Source: Osedax symbiont Rs1 (GTDB lineage Bacteria > Pseudomonadota > Gammaproteobacteria > Pseudomonadales > Balneatricaceae). Taken from it: a DNA stretch of 36,564 nucleotides. The notes below the pieces were generated by a model. It worked only from the letters and a program-made list of their open reading frames with translations, did no database searches and was not told where the DNA came from. The position numbers and the translations under genes are program-made. The DNA lies in contig ASZJ01000135.1 of NCBI GenBank assembly GCA_000416275.1, forward strand, positions 1-36,564, in the 5' to 3' direction. Numbering within the stretch: position 1 is the first letter of the stretch; every line of letters begins with the position of its first letter. This document shows positions 24,719 to 31,523 of this stretch, in pieces.

Positions 24719-25663
24719 ATGCGTAATCTACCCCTAAAAGCCTTGCAAACCTTTGAAACCGTCGCTAGACACACTAATTTTCAAGGGGCTGCCCAAGAGC
24801 TTTTTATCACACCTTCTGCGGTTAGCCACCAGATTAAAAACTTAGAGGAGTGGTTAGATTGCAGCCTTTTCAGTCGCCATGGCAATCAGCTGAGCTTGCT
24901 GCCGCACGGCCGGCAACTCGCCAGTAGTTTAAGCAGCTCTTTAACCGAGATAAAAACCGCCTGCCAACTGGCCAAACAGGCTACTTTGAGTAAAAAGTTA
25001 GTGATAGCTGCCATCCCCTCGGTCGCCACCTGCTGGCTAATCCCTAAGTTGAATATTTTTCAAGCGGAACACCCCGATATATCACTGCGCGTCACTTATG
25101 CGATACACGGCACAGACATTGATTTTAGCGACGTCGATATCGCCTTCATTTTTGCCAATTCAGCGCCCAAAATAGCCGGTATTAGCACCGAGCTATTCCG
25201 CTCGGGAAAAAGCTATCCAGTGTGTAGTGCGGAGCTTTTACGCCGCCATGATTTGGCCGCAGATTTATCGATCAGCGGCGGACCTTTCTTACATGATGCT
25301 GTAATAGCCGACGGCTGGCAGGAGTGGTTTGCAAAGGCCGGTCAGCAGCCGAACTATAGTAGCGGCAGCCTATCTTTTGATGATTTCAACTTGCTGCGTT
25401 CTGCAGCTCTTGCCGGGCAAGGGATTGCCCTGTGCCCCCTGGCAATGATCGAAGATGACCTGCGAACCGAGCGACTGATCAAACTGTCGGATACTTATGT
25501 TTCAGAAAACAGTGGCTACTATTTATTAACCAAGTCTAACCCTCTAGCCCCAAGTTTAGCGAGTATAAATCTGTTTAGAGACTGGGTATTTGATCAAGGA
25601 GAGCCACCTTATTTAAGCAGCTCTCAGCGACAACCACCTCTTTCAAAGGGAATAGGCACTTAG
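24719..25663 (+). CDS. LysR-family regulator (GcvA-like), divergent from creatinase
   Basis: 314 residues. N-terminal winged helix-turn-helix at about 1-60 (LKALQTFETVARHTNFQGAA, TPSAVSHQIKNLEEW), then a periplasmic-binding-like effector domain from about 92. The PLKAL-F-x-x-V-A-R-x-x-x-F-x-x-A-A opening and the ITPSAVSHQI helix are those of the GcvA/AmpR group. I use ATG 24719, 6 bases after GAGGAAA, where the family starts; the frame is open 45 codons further upstream. It is transcribed away from creatinase across 175 bases, the classical layout for a LysR protein controlling its neighbour, probably in response to creatine or a product. Convergent with the racemase gene. Confidence 0.9.
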   Translation: MRNLPLKALQTFETVARHTNFQGAAQELFITPSAVSHQIKNLEEWLDCSLFSRHGNQLSLLPHGRQLASSLSSSLTEIKTACQLAKQATLSKKLVIAAIPSVATCWLIPKLNIFQAEHPDISLRVTYAIHGTDIDFSDVDIAFIFANSAPKIAGISTELFRSGKSYPVCSAELLRRHDLAADLSISGGPFLHDAVIADGWQEWFAKAGQQPNYSSGSLSFDDFNLLRSAALAGQGIALCPLAMIEDDLRTERLIKLSDTYVSENSGYYLLTKSNPLAPSLASINLFRDWVFDQGEPPYLSSSQRQPPLSKGIGT

Positions 25664-25719
25664 TTATCTACAGAGAAGATGTGGGGTTTGTTCATAGGTT
25701 CTAAAAAAAACAATCGCGA

Positions 25720-26415
25720 TTAATTGGCTAAAGCGATCACTACCGCTGATTGCGCGTGGATAGCGGTAGTGTCGTATAGAGGTACATCAGTGTGCTGCTG
25801 TTCAACCAACAGCGCGATTTCAGTACAGCCCAAAATAACCGCCTCAGCCCCACGGGCAAACAAACTATCGATCACCGCCAAATACTCCGCTCTGGAAGTC
25901 TCTTTAATCTCCCCCAAGACTAGTTCAGTATAAATAATTTCATGTACTCTTTGCTGCTGATCCTCTAGCGGCACTACTACTTGAATAGCAAATTTATCTT
26001 CTAACCTAGATCGGTAAAAATCTTGCTGCATGGTAAATTTGGTTCCCAACAAACCCACTTTCGTTATTTTGTCTGCCTGCAACACTTGCGCCGTTGCATC
26101 GGCAATGTGGTGAATTGGAATACTAATATTAGCTTGTATTTGCTCCGCTACTTTGTGCATGGTATTGGTGCAGATCAGCAGAAAATCAGCCCCGGCAAGC
26201 TCAATGTTTTTCGCGGCTTTAGCCAAAATCAGCGCCGTCGCCTGCCAATCCCCTGCATGCTGCATGCGCTCTATCTCTGCAAAATCGACACTAACCATCA
26301 CCACTTTGGCTGAGTGCAAGCCACCCAGCTGCCGCTTTACTCCCCGGTTAACCTCTTGATAATAGCTGACCGTGGACTCCCAGCTCATCCCGCCTAATAA
26401 TCCTATGGTTTTCAT
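25720..26415 (-). CDS. Aspartate/glutamate racemase-family amino-acid racemase (YgeA-like)
   Basis: 231 residues, soluble, cofactor-independent. Start MKTIGLLGGMSWEST is diagnostic of the YgeA/RacD group. Both catalytic cysteines are seen: ICTNTMHK (Cys82) and GCTEIALL (Cys196). Other landmarks are PIHHIADAT and VGLLGTKFTM. YgeA enzymes racemise several amino acids. Hydantoin racemases belong to the same superfamily, but this N-terminus and the CTNT motif favour amino acids. AAGGAA precedes ATG by 7 bases. Monocistronic and convergent with the LysR gene. D-amino acids from hydantoinase products are a possible link, not shown. Confidence 0.9.
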   Translation of the reverse strand: MKTIGLLGGMSWESTVSYYQEVNRGVKRQLGGLHSAKVVMVSVDFAEIERMQHAGDWQATALILAKAAKNIELAGADFLLICTNTMHKVAEQIQANISIPIHHIADATAQVLQADKITKVGLLGTKFTMQQDFYRSRLEDKFAIQVVVPLEDQQQRVHEIIYTELVLGEIKETSRAEYLAVIDSLFARGAEAVILGCTEIALLVEQQHTDVPLYDTTAIHAQSAVVIALAN

Positions 26416-26641
26416 ATTATGTTCCTTAATTTATTAGCTTTCGAGTTAGGTTGATGGCATTCCTAAAAGTAGCGAATTCGATAATTACTGCTATTTTTAA
26501 ATGACTTACGGTGATTTTTTATCTAAAGGACAAACTTTAACCTCTCCTCTACAGCCTTCTGTTCACTCAACTTATTTCAGTATCATACCTAAGTCGAAAG
26601 GCAAATAAAGCTCTTATAGGAACAACCAAAGGAACATCAAT

Positions 26642-26848
26642 CTAAGACCTCTGTATAACTTACCCAGAGGGTATGATAACTGCGCTCGGTAATACGGCGT
26701 TAAAAACCGGCTCAATATGCTCATTTACACCTGTAATACCCATAAACAGGGGCACACTGTACCCAAAGAGAGGGGCACACTGACTCCGCTATCTCGCCGG
26801 TTTTTGCCTTGTCTTACCTTCACTCGTAACGTTATGCAGAGGTCTCAG
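26642..26848. mobile_element. Palindromic MITE-like element, family B
   Basis: 207 bp with terminal inverted repeats CTAAGACCTCTGTATAAC (26642-26659) and GTTATGCAGAGGTCTCAG (26831-26848), 16 of 18 complementary. Internal arms AAAAACCGGC (near 26702) and GCCGGTTTTT (near 26797) make a second stem. Two short direct repeats, AGGGGCACACTG (near 26748 and 26771), lie in the loop. No coding frame. Unlike family A, only one copy is in this window. Its right terminal repeat contains the stop codon of the neighbouring minus-strand gene. The remaining sequence 26416-26641 shows no gene. Confidence 0.75.
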
Positions 26849-27855
26849 TCTAATAATTTTACTGAATTTTTATATTTTTCGGTGATCATTAAGTGTCGCC
26901 TGTGCATTTCCGATTGACTAAATATCAGTTCACCAGCAGTCTGTGTCTGAGGAAATATATCGTTGGGACTGCGTTTGTCTACCAGTATACTCACGGCGAT
27001 CTTACCGGCATCGGCACCCATAATTTCACCATTTAGCTGTAATCCTCCGACCAGTAATCCCTCACCAATTTGCTGCAAATGTGAGGTGAATGCGGTGGTA
27101 GGAGAGTGGACCGAGATCCATTTAGCGACATTTACCGCACTAATACTGCTGCCGTCGTCATTTTTTAGTGCGAAAGCTCCGACGAGCAGTAAGAAGTCGT
27201 AATTATCTTGCTTAGAGGCAATAATTTTTTCCTTCCAGGCCGAAAAAACTTTAGCTCTGAACACATCAACTTCAGCGCCCTTCACAAAAAATTTATCACG
27301 GCTTTGTAACTCCAGTTTGAAAAAGTGCTGTGAAGTAACGCTAGTATCCATCAACAGTAAAATTTTACTGGCCTGAATACCAAAGGCATTCATCGTCTCC
27401 ATTATATTGCGCTTGATCAGCGGCCGTTCTAATACCCCTGTAATGTTAGTGGTTTCATCCAGCCAGGGATAATCTTCCCTAAGGTGTGCATTAATACCAG
27501 AAAACACCACTGGGATACTTGGATCGACGTATCTTCCCACTAGCCTCAGTGCATTGTCATCTGTCACATAAACAATGCTCGGTTTAAGTCTTTTAATACT
27601 CTCCAATATTTCACTGGCAACCGCAGCAAATTTGGTGATATCGATCCGCTTAGTGTCCATTTCATATTCAGTGTAGCGATACTTATCGCCTAATTTTTGT
27701 CGAAAGCCACGACTTTGATTGACTACCCATGAAATATTCTTTGAGTAACTATGCACAATAGCCACATCATTATTAGCTGCCCTGACAAACGGAATGCTTA
27801 ACCCGAACAAAAGCACACCAATAATAGCGACTCTTACGCTGCTGAGTTTGATCAT
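26845..27855 (-). CDS. Solitary periplasmic binding protein (COG2984-like)
   Basis: 336 residues. Signal peptide MIKLSSVRVAIIGVLLFGL with cleavage after VRA (about 26). The mature part opens AIVHSYSKNISWVVNQSRGF and has PSIVYVTDDNALRLVGRYV and IPVVFSGIN, like ABC-type uncharacterised binding proteins (COG2984), which are often paired with sensor proteins. I chose ATG 27855, with AGAGGG upstream; the frame remains open to a TTG at 28059 but that part is not family-like. No permease, ATPase or sensor partner is adjacent. The stop codon TGA lies within the terminal repeat of element B, so the original C-terminus may have been replaced by its insertion. Confidence 0.8.
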   Translation of the reverse strand: MIKLSSVRVAIIGVLLFGLSIPFVRAANNDVAIVHSYSKNISWVVNQSRGFRQKLGDKYRYTEYEMDTKRIDITKFAAVASEILESIKRLKPSIVYVTDDNALRLVGRYVDPSIPVVFSGINAHLREDYPWLDETTNITGVLERPLIKRNIMETMNAFGIQASKILLLMDTSVTSQHFFKLELQSRDKFFVKGAEVDVFRAKVFSAWKEKIIASKQDNYDFLLLVGAFALKNDDGSSISAVNVAKWISVHSPTTAFTSHLQQIGEGLLVGGLQLNGEIMGADAGKIAVSILVDKRSPNDIFPQTQTAGELIFSQSEMHRRHLMITEKYKNSVKLLD

Positions 27856-28016
27856 ACAACCCTCTCTTACTAAGTAAATGAACGAGCTTCCCCTTAAACG
27901 CAGGTTTAATTTAGAGCATCTACAGTAACTATAGCCTTTATTGTTTAAATTGAGAGTTTTACGCGAATATAAAATAATCACAATTCTAAATCTGTGGCGC
28001 CAAAGTAAAGCAAGAG

Positions 28017-28040
28017 GATAAGATACTGGTTTTACACTGG
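28017..28040 (+). repeat. Short fragment of MITE-like family A
   Basis: GATAAGATACTGGTTTTACA followed by CTGG resembles the segment TGTAAGATATTGGTTTTACG of full copies. It lies 27 bases before copy 7, so it may be a relic of an older insertion at the same spot. Confidence 0.4.
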
Positions 28041-28066
28041 TATCATAGCTAGAGTTCAACCATAAA

Positions 28067-28206
28067 CCTGAATCCGTGACTTCAAAGTGAATACAGAGTG
28101 TAAGATATTGGTTCTACATAAAACCCGTAGCTTCAGCGGGTATTTTGCTAACCGCTGTATAATCAAGAGCTTGTGCTATGTGGCGCAGTGAAGTCACTGA
28201 TTCAGG
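28067..28206 (+). mobile_element. MITE-like element, family A, copy 7 (full length)
   Basis: 140 bp from CCTGAATCCGTGACTTCAAA to AGTCACTGATTCAGG. It is flanked by a perfect 5-bp duplication ATAAA (28062-28066 and 28207-28211). It shares GTAGCTTCAGCGGGTATTTT and ACCGCTGTATAATCAAGAGC with copy 1, with a small internal deletion. Perfect target duplication and well-kept ends suggest a recent insertion. From 28207 to 28440 I see no gene. Confidence 0.85.
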
Positions 28207-28440
28207 ATAAAGACTTCCGATATTTGTCGAAAGTTTAATCAACCGAGCACTTTAAGGTGGGTGAATAGGTCACGTGCACAGCAATTTCAGTTTGCCAATT
28301 GGAGAGTAAAGCAGGGTATAACTATAGGCGAGGTGGTTGAGAACAGTCATTTTACGATGTAACAGGCGGTATCAATTTAGCTCTCACTAGAGCGACACTC
28401 AACCTACCACGAGCGGCACTAGGAAAGAGTGGCGTTAAGA

Positions 28441-28497
28441 AGCCTCTGAAAAAATCTCCCACCCCCGTAGGAAATATGTGGGACTTATTCAAAGGCT
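28441..28497. terminator. Long imperfect inverted repeat after the secreted-protein gene
   Basis: Left arm 28441-28462 (AGCCTCTGAAAAAATCTCCC and AC) and right arm 28478-28497 (GTGGGACTTATTCAAAGGCT), complementary with a few mismatches around a 15-base loop. It starts 19 bases past the stop of the minus-strand gene at 28516. It may serve as a transcription end; AGCCTCTGAA-type ends also resemble insertion-sequence termini, so a tiny mobile relic is an alternative. Confidence 0.45.
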
Positions 28498-28515
28498 CCC
28501 CTAAATTGCTGCGCT

Positions 28516-29277
28516 TTAGTGGCTTAATACCTCTAGCACATCGGCACTTAGCAACTGCTTTTTACCTTTAAAAACTTCTAAAAAGCCCGGCGCAGAATCA
28601 CTTTTACCTAATACGTTAACGTAACAGAGATAAAGGTATTTACCTTTGGCAAATGAATATTGATGATTGCCACCACTGCCGTCAAACTCCAGTTTTCCGC
28701 CGGTTAACACTAAATCCGGTTTTTCGCTCTGCGACTTGTTAATACTCCATGATGCGTAGCGATAATTATCACTGCCGAGATCATCGACCCGAATCTGGAA
28801 TTTAGCGGTTTTCCACTCTAATATTGGCTGTTTATATGCTCTGATGCTCGAGTGAAGAGTTTTTTTCTGACTGACAATCAGCTGCTGCTTAAGCTCTTTT
28901 TCTTTCTCGGACTGGTAGTTTACCCGCTTAATTTTACCATCTTCATCCAGCCACAGCTCACCATTGCCGAACATAACTCCTCTCCAGCCCACCACACTCC
29001 AATCATTTTCTAGGCTAGAATCGGCGATTAGCTGTATCAGCTGCTCATCAAATACTTGCTCAAAACGACTCACTAGCTGTGCTGCATTGTCGATCATAGG
29101 CACCGGATACTGACGCTTTAGTGGATAGGAGATCAGCGCCGCAACTGCCTGCTTATCCTGCAGCTTAAAGGCACTGACAATTTTAGAGATATCACGGTGA
29201 TGCTTTTTTTCTATGGCTAGGGCATTGACTGTAAAAAAGAGAGAAAACAGTACAAGGGTACTCGTTAAAAATTTCAT
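28516..29277 (-). CDS. Unrecognised secreted protein
   Basis: 253 residues with a clear signal peptide (MKFLTSTLVLFSLFFTVNAL, cleavage near residue 21), so periplasmic. No family recognised. The mature half starts with a charged helix (KKHHRDISKIVSAFKL) and continues DKQAVAALISYPLKRQYPVP, reminiscent of small alpha+beta domains that occur in periplasmic accessory proteins. The C-terminal part is rich in beta-type strands (KFQIRVDDLGSDNYRYASW; GGKLEFDGSGGNHQYSF). Weak ribosome-binding site. Apparently monocistronic. Confidence 0.7.
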   Translation of the reverse strand: MKFLTSTLVLFSLFFTVNALAIEKKHHRDISKIVSAFKLQDKQAVAALISYPLKRQYPVPMIDNAAQLVSRFEQVFDEQLIQLIADSSLENDWSVVGWRGVMFGNGELWLDEDGKIKRVNYQSEKEKELKQQLIVSQKKTLHSSIRAYKQPILEWKTAKFQIRVDDLGSDNYRYASWSINKSQSEKPDLVLTGGKLEFDGSGGNHQYSFAKGKYLYLCYVNVLGKSDSAPGFLEVFKGKKQLLSADVLEVLSH

Positions 29278-29383
29278 TAAAGCTCGATACTCCGATTTAT
29301 GCTAAATAAAGTGAAACTCAGTGTAATGCTTACTAGCTTGTTATTAAACAATATTTATTAATAAAAACTTAATTGAGGCTGTT

Positions 29384-29917
29384 TCAGCTGTCAACTTGCA
29401 ACAATTGTTGATGATGTTTCCATGCATAGATCAAATCGTTGACCTGCACATCGCTGCCAGGGGGCAGCCACAAATTGGTTTGTCGGTGACTAGCGCCAAG
29501 TCGCTGATAGAAATTCCTAGCACTTAAGTTATCTTCTAACACTTCCAGATAGATGCCCTGGTGTTCGAAGCAGTCATTGGCCCAGCGCGCAATTAAGTGC
29601 ATCAACTGCTTGCCAACGCCCCGACCTTGGGCGGCTTTTGCAACGTGCAAATTATCAATAAAAGTCCCCCACTTGGCGCTTTGATCACCGAAAGCGCTAA
29701 TAAAACCCAACATTTGACCATTTTCGGTGGCAACCACCACCCGTTGATTGGGCTTAGGGGCCGATAATTGCTTAGTCCAAGCGGTCTTTCGCTCATCCCA
29801 TACCTCATCATCAAGATAGCTATCGGAAAAAATCCCTCGATAAGAATCTCGCCAGCTCTGAGCATGCAACTCAGCCAAATTATCTAAATCGTCAAGAGCA
29901 GCTAATCTATACTGCAT
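29384..29917 (-). CDS. GNAT N-acetyltransferase behind a heptanucleotide repeat
   Basis: 177 residues from the ATG at 29917. GNAT order: beta1 QYRLAALDDLDNLAELH, then VVVATENGQMLGFISAF (beta4 region), LHVAKAAQGRGVGKQLMHLI with the acetyl-CoA motif Q-G-R-G-V-G, IYLEVLEDNLSARNFYQRLG. Substrate unknown. GGAG lies 14 bases before ATG, rather far. The same frame continues upstream through the 7-bp repeat to an ATG at 30052 (MQII then a FQLSAFS repeat), adding 45 residues. Either start is possible; the family-like start is 29917. A change in repeat number would shift the upstream frame. Confidence 0.85.
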   Translation of the reverse strand: MQYRLAALDDLDNLAELHAQSWRDSYRGIFSDSYLDDEVWDERKTAWTKQLSAPKPNQRVVVATENGQMLGFISAFGDQSAKWGTFIDNLHVAKAAQGRGVGKQLMHLIARWANDCFEHQGIYLEVLEDNLSARNFYQRLGASHRQTNLWLPPGSDVQVNDLIYAWKHHQQLLQVDS

Positions 29918-29935
29918 ATTTTGGGGTACTCCAAT

Positions 29936-30042
29936 AAAGCTGAAAGCTGAAAGCTGAAAGCTGAAAGCTGAAAGCTGAAAGCTGAAAGCTGAAAGCTGAA
30001 AGCTGAAAGCTGAAAGCTGAAAGCTGAAAGCTGAAAGCTGAA
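29936..30042. repeat. Heptanucleotide tandem repeat (AAAGCTG), about 15 copies
   Basis: 107 bp of uninterrupted perfect AAAGCTG repeats on the plus strand, ending 18 bases before the GNAT start. Seven is not a multiple of three, so three units make one 7-residue period (FQLSAFS) in the minus-strand frame. Perfect purity suggests ongoing slippage and copy-number variation between strains. Confidence 0.95.
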
Positions 30043-30188
30043 TTATTTGCATCGCAGCGCTTGAATGCAAGCTAATTCGCTTACTTTTCTAATAAAAACA
30101 GCAGCTTAATATTGAGATCTGGTTTTTAGTTTGTACAAAAACTTAACCGGGAAGGGGAATTACTTGGGCTAACATCGTGGCCGGCAGC

Positions 30189-30656
30189 TTAATAAAACAG
30201 GCCGTGGACACCGGCGACTCCCGCAAAAACTGCGGCTAAGCTTATCGTTAATAGCACTATATGCATCACTTGCACGACAAAAAAAGTTCTCTCGCTATTT
30301 TTTTTAGCTTGTCGATGAAACCAAGTGTGTAAAAATAATGGCTCGAACACGAACAGCACCAAGCTAAAGATAGTCCAGACCAAAATCATCAGATAAATCC
30401 ACCACTGCATGGATGACCATCCATTCATGACGTACAGCATATAAAAGCCAGATAATCCGGTGATTAGGGTAGTTATTTTCGCTTGGAAGCTGAATTTTCC
30501 TTCGAGGACCTCGAATATTTTTAATCGATTTTCTGCGGTCTGAGAAGATCTGATCGCGGGGATTAAAACTGTCGTCACAAATGCAACGCCACCTATCCAG
30601 AGAACCACTGCAATGACATGCAGCGCTCTAGCGATCACCAACAAGTTATATTCCAT
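30189..30656 (-). CDS. Four-helix membrane protein (CopD/HemJ-like)
   Basis: 155 residues with four hydrophobic helices. Helix 1 carries RALHVIAVVLWIGGVAF; His13 in this setting and the LH-x-x-x-x-x-W-[IF]-G-G pattern occur in CopD-type and HemJ-type membrane proteins, some of which bind haem. Further histidines are at about 110 and 114 (FLHTWFH), 132 (MHIVLL) and 150 (GVHGLF). Function not established. Weak ribosome-binding site. It lies 86 bases downstream of phnN on the same strand and may share its transcript. Confidence 0.75.
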   Translation of the reverse strand: MEYNLLVIARALHVIAVVLWIGGVAFVTTVLIPAIRSSQTAENRLKIFEVLEGKFSFQAKITTLITGLSGFYMLYVMNGWSSMQWWIYLMILVWTIFSLVLFVFEPLFLHTWFHRQAKKNSERTFFVVQVMHIVLLTISLAAVFAGVAGVHGLFY

Positions 30657-30742
30657 ATTGACTACTGACGCCGTATTAAATTAAAGAGGATTCGCAAAAG
30701 ACCGTAGCTGTGCCCGGTATGGCGACGGTTGGCACTGAATAC

Positions 30743-31312
30743 TTAAAGCTGGCTAGCAAAACTGCCACCTAAGTTGCGAATTAAGGCTAACAACTCGTCA
30801 CAGGCACTGTTCAAATCCCCGCTGTTATTGATCCGATAGGCATCCGCTACGGTCTCTTTAGCTAACTGCTGATGCCGGTTCAGACGCTGTTCTATTGCTG
30901 CGTTGCTCTCCCTGCCACGGGCCAGCAACCGCTCTCGCAAACAGTCGGTATCCACATCGATATAGATGACAGTTAACTGTCGATGCAGTTGCTGCGCCCG
31001 AGATAGGTAGCCTCGCGAACCATTGACGATCACATTCAAACCCGAGGCTAACCAAGCGTCGACTTCGCAGCCAATAGCGTAGTGAAAGCCATTGGCTTGC
31101 CAGTCAAATTTAAACAGTTGCCGATTTTTTCGACAGCCAAACTCGCTCGTGCTCAAAGCGATATGGTTTTCGCCAGTGGCACTTGCCGGGCGGGTAATAT
31201 AGCGATGTGCAATACCAGTATTTAGCTCGATTAGCTGCGAGCGGCACTGGCTGAGAATCGAATCTTTACCCGCGCCAGAAGCACCGACGATATAAATTAA
31301 ATGTCCGGACAT
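30743..31312 (-). CDS. phnN: Ribose 1,5-bisphosphate phosphokinase PhnN
   Basis: 189 residues. Converts ribose 1,5-bisphosphate to PRPP, the last step of the C-P lyase pathway. P-loop GASGAGKDS near 10; GIAHRYITRPA with ENHIALS; LNVIVNGSRGYL; LRERLLARGRES-type lid, as in guanylate-kinase-like PhnN. I chose ATG 31312 with AGAGG 8 bases upstream; one codon earlier is a TTG. No other phn gene is present in the window, so it is an orphan copy and may serve PRPP supply alone. Confidence 0.88.
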   Translation of the reverse strand: MSGHLIYIVGASGAGKDSILSQCRSQLIELNTGIAHRYITRPASATGENHIALSTSEFGCRKNRQLFKFDWQANGFHYAIGCEVDAWLASGLNVIVNGSRGYLSRAQQLHRQLTVIYIDVDTDCLRERLLARGRESNAAIEQRLNRHQQLAKETVADAYRINNSGDLNSACDELLALIRNLGGSFASQL

Positions 31313-31396
31313 CAAAATAGCCTCTAAGCTCCTTTTAGGCCTTATATTTTATCAAAAACCCCTCTCTAGTGCATACTTAAATTTACCTGTAACAGG

Positions 31397-31517
31397 CCTG
31401 ACCCAAAATAGGTAAAAAGCCCTGACCGAGAGATAGGTAAAAAGCCCTGACCGAGAACAGGTAAGCAGCCCTGACCGAGAACAGGCAAAAATTCCTGACC
31501 GAAAGAGGGTAAATATA
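31397..31517. repeat. Five tandem 24-25-bp CCTGACC repeats
   Basis: Units start at 31397, 31421, 31446, 31470 and 31494. Each starts CCTGACC and contains GA[GA]A followed by AGGTAA or similar. The best conserved units read CCTGACCGAGAACAGG, an inverted repeat (CCTG ... CAGG). The array begins 7 bases beyond the stop of the ABC exporter gene and fills most of the gap to phnN. No gene is encoded. Confidence 0.85.
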
Positions 31518-31523
31518 CCCACC

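Noticed and set aside
25720-26415. Hydantoin racemase
   Set aside because: Tempting beside a hydantoinase, but the N-terminus and CTNT/GCTE motifs are those of YgeA-type amino-acid racemases.
27856-28059. N-terminal extension of the binding protein from a TTG at 28059
   Set aside because: No ribosome-binding site, and the extension would precede a clear signal peptide that must be N-terminal.
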